From NCBI GenBank assembly GCA_024345305.1, contig BRON01000005.1, positions 1,984,001-2,048,000 on the forward strand: a stretch of 64,000 nt of DNA, given 5' to 3'. Shown here piece by piece: positions 1 through 10,951 of the stretch. A program made the position numbers and the translations under genes. Source of the DNA: Mrakia gelida. Taxonomy: Eukaryota; Basidiomycota; Tremellomycetes; Cystofilobasidiales; Mrakiaceae. Within the stretch, counting starts at the first letter, position 1. The number at the start of each line of letters is the position of its first letter. Below the pieces are notes generated by a model that saw nothing but the letters and a program-made list of their open reading frames with translations, ran no database searches and was not told where the DNA came from.

Positions 1-451
1 GTTCAACTTTGCTTTAGACCTAGTTTAGAAGGCTGCAAGTTCGACAATAATGATCTTGCTTACAAAGTCGGTCCTCGCCGTGAGATATTTGAGGAGCCAC
101 AGCTCGGTCCTGCTTGTCGGAAGAAGTTCGTCGAGTCAGAGGAGGGACGAGGGTCGAGAAGAAGCACGAGCTCGAGTCTGCTCGGTCTGCTCGATTGCAT
201 GTCTTTCAAGCGCGTCTTTTCTCGCGCGATTTCCTTCTTTCTCCTCAAGCTCAGCCACGCTCTGCTACTCGAGAACTCTACCCATCAGCCACCTCTGCAC
301 GATCTCGACCCTACAGCTCAGAGCAGGGAGGAAAGTCGAAGGAGACCAAGAGAGAACGCCGTCGACGTTTGGCCGCGGGGACTCAGCTATCTCTTTCCTT
401 TGGTCTTCGTCCTCCCTTCTTGCCTCCTAACCACATCGCCAGTCTTCTCTC
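1..451 (+). promoter_or_regulatory. Upstream region of the D-amino-acid oxidase gene
   Basis: No reading frame here has recognisable protein features. The stretch precedes the oxidase start codon and becomes pyrimidine-rich over about its last 100 bases, as do the leaders of other genes in this window. No specific operator could be identified. Confidence 0.4.
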
Positions 452-2383
452 ATGTCTTCCTCCTCCTCTTCTTCTCAAAAGGTCGTCGTTATCGGAGGTG
501 GAGGTGAGTGAAGAGCACTCAGGAAGAGGTCGAGGCGACGGAGCTGACCGTTTCGTTTCGTTTCGCTTCGTTTCCAGTCGTTGGCTGCACTTCTGCCCTC
601 ATCCTTGCTCAGAGAGGTTACGACGTTACTCTCGTAGCTCGAGACCTGCCGGGAGACGTCTCTCAGGGATTGTGAGTCTCCTTCGCTGTCTGCGATTCTC
701 CTTGTCTCAGCCTCGTCGAAGACGAAAGCTCACCTCTCGCTTTGGGTTCGTTCCTTCAGCGCGAGTCCTTGGGCTGTAAGTCTCGATTTTTTCGCCCTCT
801 CCCTCTCTTGCCTTTAATCCACCTACCCGGTACGACTCGAGAACAGAAGAGCTGACCATACCCCTCTCTTCATCTCTGCCTCTTCAGGGAGCGAACTGGC
901 ACTCTGTGAGCTCTTCTTTCCTCCCTCCGAATCCCTCCTCTTCCCCTTCCCCCCTCGGTCCCGCAACCTTCCCGCTGCTTCGAAGTCTCTGACCGCCATC
1001 TTCCGCGTCGCTTAATTCTCATACAGTTCCCCGGATCCTCTTCTCAAGTTCACGCGTGGGAGCGAGTCGCCTATCTCAAGCTCAAATCGCTTATCCCAAC
1101 GGGCATCGTTCGAACTCTCCCTTGGGTTTCCTACTCCAAAACAGCAGACGACAACTCCTACATCGACTCTGCTTGGTACAACGATCTTATCCCCGACCAC
1201 AAGACCATCCCCCAGAGCGAGCTTCCCAAGTGAGTTGTCTAGCAGCTGAGCTCGATCTCGATCCGGAACTCGTCGAAGCTCACCTCGCTCGCGATCCTTC
1301 CCCCTCCGACCTTCTTTTTTTCCAGCGGCTACCTCACCGGATCTTCCCTCACTACTCTCTCTCTCGCTCCCCACACCTACCTTCCTTGGCTCCTCACTCA
1401 ACTCAACAACCTCGGAGTCAAGATCGTTCGTCGGAAGGTCGAGTCGCTCGAGGAGGCTGCCTCGTTCGTCGCTGGAAACGTTCACTGCGTCGTGAACGCG
1501 ACTGGACTCGGAGCTGCTTCGTTGGGAGGAGTGATGGACGAGGAGTGCATGCCTATTCGAGGACAGACAGTTCTCGCTCGAGCGCCTTGGCTCACGTACG
1601 GTCTTTCGGTCGATGGTGAGCAAATCTCTTTCGAACGCGTCTTTCTCTCGTCCTTCCTGCCTTCCTCGAGCTGACTTCTTTCTGCATCTCTCTTCTGGCC
1701 CTCCAGGCTTCGACGATGGAACCTTCGTCTACATCATCCCTCGTCCCGACGGAAACGTCATCCTTGGAGGAACTATGGACGTGGGAAGCTGGGATACCTC
1801 GATCCACAAGGACACGACGGCTCGAATCCTCAAGAACGCTTACGAGGCGATGCCTGAGCTTTCGAAGGGACAGGGATGGGAGAAGATCGAGATTGTCAGC
1901 TCGAACGTTGGACTGCGGCCTGCGAGGAGGGGTGGAGCGAGGATGGAGTTGGAGGAGATCAAGGTCAAGAAGGGAGGACCCGAGAGGAAGGTTGGAATTG
2001 TGCATGCCTGTGAGTCTCCCTTCTTCGATGTCTAGTCGGAGAGGAAGCATCCTTGTAATCTCTACTGATCCTGTTCTCACTGCCCCTCTTCCAGACGGAA
2101 TCGGACCTGTGAGTCGCGTCGTCCCCTGTTTTTCGCGACGCGTCTCGTCGAGCTGACCTTCCCTCCATTTTCCTTCCCTCCTTCGTCTTCCCACCAGGCC
2201 GGCTACCAATCTTCTTGGGGAATGGCCGAGAACGTCGGAGACCTGTGAGCCCTTTCGCTCCTGCCTTCGTCTCGTCCCTCCATCGCCTCACCCTCTTCTG
2301 ACTCCCTCTCCCCACCTTCCCTCCGTTTTTCTTTCAGCGTCGACAAGCACTTCTCTACCACCATCAGGGGAAGCAAGCTCTGA
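452..2383 (+). CDS. DAO1: D-amino-acid oxidase, peroxisomal
   Basis: FAD-dependent oxidase that converts D-amino acids to 2-oxo acids, ammonia and hydrogen peroxide. I read ten exons: 452-503, 578-671, 760-775, 888-905, 1027-1229, 1326-1615, 1707-2009, 2095-2108, 2198-2244 and 2338-2383. They join in frame to 360 residues, the usual length for yeast DAAO. The N-terminus has the dinucleotide-binding GGGVVG motif at about residues 14-19, followed by an FASPWAGANW segment. Later come [20 protein letters not shown] and [11 protein letters not shown], all family hallmarks. The last three residues are SKL, a type 1 peroxisomal targeting signal. Three exons of only 14, 16 and 18 nt are unusual, but they are needed to keep the conserved reading. 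Identity is firm from family knowledge of the Rhodotorula enzyme; individual splice sites were read by eye. Confidence 0.95.
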
Positions 2384-3216
2384 TCACCCCTTCCATCTAT
2401 CTCCCTGGAGGCCGGCGTTGCCTTCGTTCATCTCTTTTCGGACCCAATTCGCGACGACGCGTTTCTCGACTCTTGTCTTTCTATACTTTGCTTTGCTTTC
2501 GCCTCTCTCGCTTGTTCGCTCCTGCTCTCGCATCTTATATATGTTCTCGTCTATCGCACACCTCTCCACCTTCTTGGAAAACCTTCCTCTCCAACGACCA
2601 GCTAAATTCATTTCCCTCTTGCCCTTTCTCGGGTCTGGCCCAACGAGTTCCGCTTTCCGCTTGTTGGGGTCGACGACGCGATCCCTTTCTCTGCTGTTCT
2701 GAGCCTCAGAGGTAGCGGAAAACTTTTCCTGGAGTCGGAGGAGATATAGGATCCGAATTAGTCAGCTCAGAAGGCGTTTTCGGCTCGACATGTGCTTTTT
2801 TCTTCCTGATGAAGCTCACTACAAATCGGGCAAGACGGAGCTCTGGGGGGCTGAACTTCTCGGAATCTCGAGCTCTTGGGCTCGAAAAGTTGCCCCTTTT
2901 CCACGCGATGAAGTGAGGAAGTGGTAGAGATGAAGATCTTCTTCCTGCTGAGCTCAACAGAGAGATCTAGAAGCTGATGGGGCAGCGAGAAAGCGAGAAA
3001 ACACGACATCTCGGAGACCCCTCCTCAGCCAAATCTCCCTTCTCTGACTTGACCTCGTCCTCTTTTTCTCCCTCCCCAACTCCGACTCCCCTCCCCTCTT
3101 CTCAACCAGGAACCCACCCATCGTCACTCTCATCTCTCACCCTCTCTCCTCTAGCAACCCCCTCTCCTCCCGGTATCCAGGCCCCCACCTCTCTGCCTCT
3201 CTCTCTCTCTCTCGCC
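2384..3216. other. Intergenic: oxidase 3' end and carbonic anhydrase leader
   Basis: No supported gene. The frame of the next gene stays open upstream to an ATG at 2977, but the segment 2977-3216 encodes only Ser/Pro/Thr-rich low-complexity sequence. It ends in a CT-repeat tract at about 3196-3212, so I treat it as promoter and 5' leader. Confidence 0.4.
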
Positions 3217-5105
3217 ATGAGCTCCTCTCAACAACCAGCTCGACCTACCTACGCTTCCGAGCAGGACCTCCCCACCACCTCCCACGAATCCGTCTTTGTC
3301 CCTACCTACAACATCCCATCCTCTGCTTCTCAAGGAGAGTGCTCGAACTGCAACCAACCTATCCCTTCTACGTCTTCACCCTCTGGTTCGATGAGCTCTT
3401 CCACGACCAACGACGTCAAGTTCCCTCCCTCCATCACAGCCAGCGACAGCACCGACTCCCTCTCCGACACTTCTACCAAAGGATCCAACGCTGGAGACAG
3501 GAAGAAGAACACCTCCAAGCCCTTGATCGATACGTTGCTCAAGAAGAACGCTCAATGGAGGTAAGTCCAACCGTCTCCCTCCTTATCTCGCTCAGTCAGC
3601 TTCAGTTGGAGATGGAGCTCTCCCTCTCGATGGGGAGGCCTTCAGCAGCTCCGCGTGGTCTAGAGGAAGGGAGGCAGCTTCTTTGTCGCATCGGCAGATG
3701 AAGAAGTCGTATCAGCGAGAAGGAGCGAGCTCAACGGAAGGAGCAGAGAGATCGATGGGGACCGACCTGCCTCCCCTCCCCTCCCCAACGTTCGTCGTTC
3801 TGAAACGCACGCTGACTTTCTCCTGTCTTGGACGTCTACAGTAACGACGTCTCATCCGTCGACAAGTACTTCTTCAAGACCTCAGCTCTCGTTCAGGCTC
3901 CCAAGGTTCTCTGGCTCGGATGCTGCGACAGTCGGTGAGTCGAGCTCAACTCAACCTCCCTCGCTCCATCTTCGTTCCGAGCTTCCAACGCACGGACCTC
4001 TCCCTTTCTCTACTGACAACCTAATGACTCTGCTCATCGCCTTTGCCTCTACCAGAGTCCCCGAGACTACCCTCGTCGCTGCTCGACCTGGAGACATCTT
4101 CGTTCACGTTCGTCGACCTTCCCACTCTCGAGTCTCCCAGCCCCCTCCCTTCGCTCGACCACTCTCGCTGACCCGACCTGTCTGAACCTTTCTTTTCACT
4201 TACAGAGGAACATCGCGAACCAGTTCCACCCCAACGACGACTCGGCCCAGGCTGCTTTGGCTTTCGCTGTGGAGGAGGCTAAGATTCAGCATGGTTCGTT
4301 GTCCTCTCCTCGCTCTCATCTCAACCGCGGTCGATGTCGCTCTCGCTGACCAACCTCCTCGATTTTTGCCTCTCTTTAGTCCTCGTCGTCGGACACACCA
4401 TCTGTGGAGGATGCAAGGGAGCCTGGGAAGCTCCTCCTGAAGCTGCTCATGCCGTGAGTTTGACGCGTCTCTCTTCGTTCACTCTCTCGCGACCGACAGA
4501 CTTTCCTCGCTGTCTCAAATCAACCCGAGACTGACCTCTTTCCATCCCCCTCGGCCTCGTCTTCCCTCTCTTCCAGAAAGCTACTCCCCTCGCTCGATTC
4601 CTCGCTCCTCTCATCGCTCTTCGACACGGTCTCCCCACCACCGAGGAAACCGACCTTCAAACTCTCGTCGAGGCCAACGTCAAGCAGTCCGTCACTGCCA
4701 TCGCCAACTCGGACGTCGTAAAGAACAACTGGAAGCTCAAGGGGTCCGCTGGAGTTCAGGTTCACGGTCTCGGTGAGCTCGCGTCTCAACTCCGCTCCTT
4801 TCCTTTCGAGTCGACCATCACTAACCCTTCTTCCCTTCCTCCTGGCTTTGCTCGCAGTCTACCATCTCGAAACCGGTCGACTCCACAACCTCCACATCAC
4901 CGTCTCTCCTCCCGAGGACGACGAGGAGGACTGGGTCGCTGGCGACTCCCAACGAGCTCGACGAGGAAGTCAGATCGAGAGGGAGAGGTTGGAGGACGCC
5001 AGGCTCAGTGCCTTGCTCGAGGAGCTCAAGATTCCCGAGCAGAAGGAGTCCGAGGAGGCCATCCTGGCCGCGAAGGCGTTGTCGGAGGAGCCCAAGGCTG
5101 CTTGA
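3217..5105 (+). CDS. Beta-carbonic anhydrase
   Basis: Zinc enzyme that interconverts CO2 and bicarbonate; in fungi it supplies bicarbonate for biosynthesis and CO2 sensing. Seven exons (3217-3560, 3842-3934, 4056-4107, 4206-4293, 4380-4453, 4577-4772, 4858-5105) give 364 residues. The first 110 residues are Ser/Thr-rich with no clear targeting signal. The catalytic part carries CCDSR (C142, D144, R146) and GHTICGGC (H198, C201), the complete C-D-R-H-C set of the beta class. The family region RNIANQF lies between them. The C-terminal 60 residues are charged and probably helical. I chose ATG 3217 because it follows the CT-rich leader and has a good context. An in-frame ATG at 2977 would add 80 low-complexity residues. 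It is the ortholog type of yeast NCE103. Confidence 0.93.
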
Positions 5106-5684
5106 GGAGCGAGGGAGCCAAGGCAGGCAGGGATGGGTTTGGACTAGTGCAGTCTCCTTTCTCCTTTTGTTTCGTTCGTTTTCGTTTCCGTGGTCTCGGG
5201 TCGGTTGGTAGGTTCTTGTTTCTTTCTTGATTTTGAACTCTTCTCTTGTAGGTTTCGATCTTGATGTCCACTTCGCTCTTCTTGCGTTCATTCTCCATCC
5301 CTCTTTCTTCGCTCGCGACGGGGGATGCATGTTCTCTCTTCTCTCGTTCGCTGGATCTATGTCTCCGCTGGCTGGCCTTTCTTCTTATGTTTACTTGGTA
5401 GTCGTACTTTCGAATGGACCATCTTCTGCTTTGAGGCAGAGGAAACGAGAGAGGAAGAGAGAACGCGACGCGACGTATCGAGCCCTTCGTCCTAGGCCGG
5501 CTCCTTCCCTGCATGAAGGATCTCCACGCAGCAGCACCGCCCTCTCTACCACCCATTCTATTCTTGGTTCCCGATATCGGATGCGAGCCCCAGAGCAACC
5601 ACTACCACTTCACCCTCCCCTTTCTGCGCGACCGAAACTCCGATCTGCTCTCCTTTCATCACGACCCTCTCAACCCTCATCAGC
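5106..5684. other. Intergenic between carbonic anhydrase and membrane-protein gene
   Basis: Pyrimidine-rich, with no frame showing protein features. It holds the carbonic anhydrase 3' end and the promoter of the next gene on the same strand. Confidence 0.4.
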
Positions 5685-7294
5685 ATGTCCACCGCTCTCA
5701 CGTTCGCAGTTTCCATCCTCGGAGGAGTGCCTACCTCTAAGGATCTTGCTCCCTCCGTCTTGTTCTGCGTTGCTGTGAGTGATCTTCTCGGAGGAAGGGG
5801 GGAAAGCCTGAGGGGAGGTCGAGTCGGACGGAAGAGCGACAAACGACTCGCTCGAGATGAACGACTGGACCTGAGCTGATCTGAAGATTCTCGTTGTTTC
5901 ATACTTAGTACGCTGCTCTCGGTGGCCTCTGGGCTTTCAGAATGCACCAGTGTCGATCTTGTAAGTCCCTTCTAGACCCGACGGTTCGGTTCTCTCTCCT
6001 GACGCCTCTCTGACTGAGTCTGCCGCTTTCCCCTTTCGATTTCTTGCAGTGCTCCTCTTGAGGCCAGGGATCTTCATTCTCGTTCGAATCGTCACTCTGG
6101 GAATCCGAGCTGGGATGTCCCAAGGGAACTATAGTGTTGCTCTTTTCAGTGAGTTCGACCCTCCTCTCCTTTCCCACCTCTCCCTCCGTGAGGTACTTTC
6201 CGCTCGTGCTCTTCTCCTGTTCTCCCCATCGACTGACCTTTCCACGTTTGTCGACAGTCGTCGATATCATCCTCCTCACCATCGGCCTCATCCTCCTCCT
6301 CGATCCTCTCATCGAATGCTTCAAGTCCCACATCCAACCCTTCTCATCCAACAACGTCGTCGTGGTCGATTCGACGGAGAAAGCAACCAGGAACAAGCTT
6401 GCTCGAGTCGCGAGTCTGCTCAGGCTTGGTATCTTGGGAATCATCGTTACTGGGGTTGTTGGTGAGTCCACACGTCATCCCTCCCTCGATCTGATGCTGT
6501 GTAGGAAAGGGAGGTCGGTGAACTGAAGTGATCCGAAGTTATCCGTTCTGTGGTTCGTTTGGTCGTTCATCCAGCCGGAGCGATGTCGTACAGCGCGATC
6601 TCGAACCCTGGTGAGAGTGCTTCGTAGACGGTCGAGGCTGTGAGTAGATCCGCTTTCGCTTGAAGGAAGAGGACGAAGGTGGCTGAAATCGACGACGCGA
6701 CTTGTCTTGCCCCCTCCCGCCCCCCCCCCCCCTCCCTTTTTCCAGCTTCGCCTCGCGAACTACATCCTCGGAGTCGTCATCCTCGCCGTCCTTCTCCTCG
6801 CAACCAGCTATGCTCAGAGGCACTACTCGGCTCACCTGGATCAGATGAAGTCGTTCTTCATCATGGGGACGGTCGCTCTTCTTCTCGTTCCGTCCTCGTA
6901 CAAGCTTGTGAGCGAGCTCTCCCCCTTCTGTCCCTTCCCCTCCCCCTCTCTCTTACTGACTTTCCATCTCTGCTTTGAATTCAGGCCACCACGAACCGAT
7001 CGAACCCGACAGGATGGATCCACTCGTCCGCGGCGTTCTTCCTTCTCGTGGGTTTCCACCTCACGACGCGTCGTTCGAGATTCGTTTCACTGATCTGTTC
7101 TCGTCGTTCTTCCATTTTCGAAGCTCGTCGTCTTCGAGTACATCGTTTGCTTGCTCCTTCTCATCTTCCCCATCACCCAGATGTTCCCGAGCGAGAAGGC
7201 TCGAAAGACACAGCAGGACGAGGAAGCAGCTCGAGCGATCGAGATGAAGACTGGGCAGGTTGGGTCTTCTGGAGAACACCTCTTAGTAGTCTAG
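5685..7294 (+). CDS. Seven-helix membrane protein of unknown function, with an in-frame stop
   Basis: I read eight exons: 5685-5774, 5909-5960, 6050-6148, 6258-6461, 6575-6639, 6746-6907, 6985-7047 and 7124-7294. The product has seven hydrophobic segments of about 20 residues, a loop with ALGGLWAFRMH after the first helix, and a charged tail (SEKARKTQQDEE). The layout resembles fungal RTA1-like or similar 7TM families, but I cannot assign one. The problem is exon five. The only donor keeping the downstream frame (GTGAGT at 6640) leaves TAG at 6625-6627 in frame. The other good donor (6611) breaks the frame. The gene is therefore a recent nonsense allele, truncated to about 170 residues, or affected by a sequence error. 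The downstream exons still read as clean membrane helices. Confidence 0.7.
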
Positions 7295-7828
7295 TTCAGT
7301 TTTAGCATTTGAGAAGAAAGCCTTAATTTTTCCCTTTGGTTTAAAGCTTCGTTTGTATCGTATGGTCGTTCTTGGAAGTCTCGCGGGAACGGACTGAAAC
7401 CAGAAAAGATGCTGGGATCGGCGTCGGCTCTCGTGGAATCGCGCTCGTTGACTTCGTTTGGTCAAGGGGAGAACGACGAGAGGCTCTGACTCTTCAAATG
7501 ACCTGAGATGCCTTGCCTGACTCGCCCATTTTCTTTCGCGAGAAATAGAACCTTTCGACGCGTCTGCCGGAACGGATCCGAGACCTTCCTTCGATCTCCT
7601 CTTTTCAATGACTCGCTTCCACCTCTCCTTCCCGTCGCTTAAGCTCCACTCTCATGCACTTCTTCTTCCACCCATCAACCACCACTACCACCTAAGCAAA
7701 TCCTCAGGTGAGTTCTGTTCCCAAGAGCCCTACAGCAGCAGCTCGTCGCGTCCAAAGAACCCGAGACAAAGTTCGAACGCGAACGCGCTCCTAACTCTTC
7801 GCCACCGCTTCTTCGTCTCGAACAGTTC
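7295..7828. other. Intergenic between the two membrane-protein genes
   Basis: No convincing coding frame. It contains the 3' end of the seven-helix gene and the promoter of the small membrane protein. The last 200 bases are C/T-rich. Confidence 0.4.
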
Positions 7829-8341
7829 ATGCTTTCAACTAGCACCAACACTATGCTCTCTACAACTATTACCCTCCTCATCCTCTCCCTCCTCACCCTG
7901 ACCGCCAACGCCCTCCCACTCCCCATCTCCGACACCAACCCTCTCAACACGCACGAGATCTCCTCCCACCCCGACTCCACTTCTTCCTCCTCCACCTCCA
8001 CCACTCCCACCAAACCCTACAAGATCGTCCTCGCAGCCATCTTCGGAACCATCCTCCTCGCCCTCCTTGTATCCTTCATCGTCTACCTCGTTCGAACTCG
8101 ACATCCCAAACCAACAACTTCGGAAGTCGACGGTGGCGGTCTGGGTGGAGGGAAGAAGGTTGTGGTTGTTGAGCTTGCTGCGAGGAGGGAGGACGAGCTT
8201 GGGCTCGAGGTTGAGGGTGAAGGGGAGAGGAAGAGGAGGAGTGGGTTGGGAAGGTCGGTTATTGTTGAAGTTGTGGAGGAGTGGGATGATGATGAGAAGG
8301 AGAAGGACGAGAGGGTCGAGGTGGTGAGGAGGGATTCGTGA
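7829..8341 (+). CDS. Small single-pass membrane protein, unknown function
   Basis: An intronless frame of 170 residues from the first ATG (an alternative ATG at 7853 would remove eight). It opens with a hydrophobic signal-peptide-like segment ending in NALPLP. A Ser/Thr-rich extracellular stretch of about 35 residues follows, then a strong transmembrane segment (IVLAAIFGTILLALLVSFIV), then a basic and acidic cytoplasmic tail. The order is that of a type I membrane protein; short fungal surface sensors have this shape, but no ligand-binding domain is visible. I do not recognise a family. It lies tail to tail with the F-box-like gene on the other strand, about 170 bases away. Confidence 0.6.
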   Translation: MLSTSTNTMLSTTITLLILSLLTLTANALPLPISDTNPLNTHEISSHPDSTSSSSTSTTPTKPYKIVLAAIFGTILLALLVSFIVYLVRTRHPKPTTSEVDGGGLGGGKKVVVVELAARREDELGLEVEGEGERKRRSGLGRSVIVEVVEEWDDDEKEKDERVEVVRRDS

Positions 8342-8513
8342 GTGATTGAGTAAGTTGGAGAGGGGAAGAGATCTGGATTCGAAGAGAAAGAAAGATTTTG
8401 GTTGAAGTTTTAACGATCTGTGATGAGTTTGACAAACGAGGGAGGAAGGAGCGAGAGAAAGGGGCAGGAGTGGGCGAGAGGAGGAGTCAGAACGAACCTT
8501 CGCGAGAGATCGA

Positions 8514-10088
8514 TCACTGCTGAGAGGAAGAGACGAGCTCAAGATCCGAGTCTACGATCGGTCTGTAGGAAGAAGTAAGAACGTTAGAAAAACGGTGGTC
8601 AGCGTTGAAAGTCGAAGGCTGGGCACACAAGGACGCGTCGAAGACGAAAGGAAGAGCGACTCACTCGACGTTCAACTCAAAGCACGACCCGTCCTCTCTT
8701 TCCCAAGTCCATCGAGACACCCTCGAAGGCTCCTTCCCCACTTTCTCTACTAGCTCGTCGAGCTCCGACGTCGGGAATCCAACGAGATGAACGTGTGAGA
8801 GAGCCAGCCAAGTCGCGACCTCCTCCGCAACCTCGACGACATCAGGCGACTTCGACGGCTCCACCCAGTCCCAGGTTCGATGGGAGGGTGGTGGATGATG
8901 GGAGGGTGGTGGAGAAGCGAAGTGGATCACGGCCGTTTCGACTTGAGAGGGGGTGGGGAGAGGAAGGAAGCTCCTTTCAGCGAGGAGGCCGAGGTGAAGT
9001 CGACAAGGGGAGGCGTCAAGAACGATCCTGTTGAGCAGCGTCCGTCCTTCGCTGAACGACTCCTTCCACATCTGCCTCATCGTCTCCACTCCCACCACCG
9101 ATCGAAATTCTGTCGTCCCCATCCTCGAAATCGTCCACTCCTCGAACGAAAGATGCTGCTGGCCCTCCTGGATCTGCTCTTCCCTGAGCGAGGTCGTGAT
9201 GGACGCGACGAGTCGTTCCCTTTGCTTGTCCGTTCTCCTCTGACTGGCAGCGAGCTGTTCTTCCTCCTCCCGAGTGAGCTGAGGTGGTTCGAAGTCCCAG
9301 GAGTCGAAGGATCGTTTCTCGCGTTCGAGGATGACGAGATGGTTGATCTGGCGGAAGTCGGGGATCGTAAGAGGGAGGAGGTCGTCTCCTTCGAGAGGGA
9401 GTTGGACGCCGTTTTGGATGCAGAGTTCCTTGACGAGACTCCAACGGATCCTTCCTCCCTCTCCGGCGAAGACACCTCGACGAGAGCCGAAGAAGGTGGC
9501 GAGGTCTCCGGTTCGGGAGATGGTGATGGAGGAGTAGAATATTGGGAGGACGATGGCGGTGAAGGATTTGGAGACGAGGAGGAGATGGGTGGTCCCTTTG
9601 AGGACGTGGTGAGGAGAGGTTGAAATAGTAGGCGAGGGACGAAGGAAGACACGTTCGAGGATCTTGAGGGTGACTTCGAGCGGGAGTTCTGTAGGGAGAG
9701 ACGACGAAAGGAAGCGTGAGATTTGCTCGGACGCACCTCCTCCCTTCAACCCCAAATGGAGAGATGCTCACCAGGCAGTGAAACATCGGGACGAGAACGA
9801 ACGAAAGAGCTCAGATCTTGTTCAAAGGGAAGCTGGAAGGGAAGAGAAGGAAGAAGGTCTCGAAGTCAGCGTCAAGCAACGTCGAGCTGGAGTCGAAGGG
9901 ACCAATGGACTGACCTGAGGCAAGCTCTCCTTCTTTTCAGGCATCGTCCTCTCCCATCCAGAAGCTGGAATCGACAAGAGAGCTTCTTCCCAGTCCCTCA
10001 TTCCCTCGGAGTCTGTGGGAGAAGGAGGGGCGTCGTCCCAAGCTTGAGAGAAAGGAGGAAGGGAGGGAGGGTGGTCGAGCTCGTTCAT
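8514..10088 (-). CDS. F-box-like protein, type B (copy B1)
   Basis: Four exons on the minus strand (9915-10088, 9772-9832, 8665-9688, 8514-8562) join in frame to 435 residues. After an acidic, Pro-rich N-terminus of about 78 residues comes an F-box-like helix segment (ELPLEVTLKILERVF), then HLLLVSKSF and FYSSITISR. In F-box proteins such a domain usually ties a substrate receptor to Skp1 of an SCF ubiquitin ligase. The rest is a type B body ending in RWTWEREDGSCFEL. It is clearly paralogous to genes at 39608-41299 and 46642-48139. The last exon rests on a GTGAGT donor, a GCTGAC branch and a TTCCTACAG acceptor. Without that splice the protein stops two bases into the intron, at 8663. Target unknown. 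Confidence 0.8.
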
Positions 10089-10951
10089 CTTGTCTTTTTC
10101 GATGATGGTGGTTGCGAGAAGAGAGCTACGAGACTGCCAGCAACGCAGAACAGCGCAAAAGGGGCTTGCGTAGACAATCCTCCCAACTCCGGACAGGAGA
10201 AGGAAGTTTTCATGTCGAGTAGTCGAGGACGGAGTGAAGGGAGGGTCAGGGCGAAGGGAGAGTTGAAGGAACGTCGTCGGCCTTCACCCCTCCTCCCTCC
10301 CGAGATGTTCAGCGATCCTTCCTTGGCTGGGATGCAAGCGGGTGGATGATACGAAGGAATGGGATGTATTCAAGGTCGACTTTTGAGGCTGAGGGGGTTA
10401 TAGAGGAGGAAGATAATATGACAGGTCGAGCTCCCGCTCTGTCGAAGCTCAAATTATCGCCTTCCTTCCTTTCTCTCGCCTACGACGACCACCTCGTTTT
10501 CTGGACAAAAGACACCTTTATGAGCTAGCTCTTGCCTTAGTTTCGCCCCGAATCAAGATCAGTCACAAGGGAAACCCGTCAGCTTCGGCTCCCAAACACC
10601 TCCCATCGAGTCACCTTCAGCCCGGCGCTCTTCTTGATCCTCGCCTCGTTCTCTGCCTCTTCAACCATCAACCACTTCAAGCTACAGCTCAAACGACCCG
10701 TTAGCCGTACAGTGAGCATCCCTTCTATACAACCCCACGCTCAAAAGCTCAAAGACCTGATCGCTGGCTGCCTGCTGTTGGTCTCTTTCAGAAACGACGA
10801 GCTCACCGACTTCCTTCACTCGAGTTCGCTCCTCCCTTGCTCGGTCTTCGTTCGACTGCCGATTCACTCGTGAGCACATCTTCGACTTTGATCAACTCTC
10901 CATATCTCCTCGCTGACACTCCGTATCTCCTCATCCTAGGCTCGGCCTACG
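10089..10951. promoter_or_regulatory. Divergent promoter region between F-box B1 and acyltransferase
   Basis: This is about 860 bases between two head-to-head genes. Several short frames occur, but none has protein-like composition. No defined site could be named. Confidence 0.4.

Noticed and set aside
9016..9786. Long minus-strand alternative frame over F-box B1
   Set aside because: Arg/His/Pro-rich shadow of the real exon; it lacks the F-box-like motifs and conserved C-terminus.
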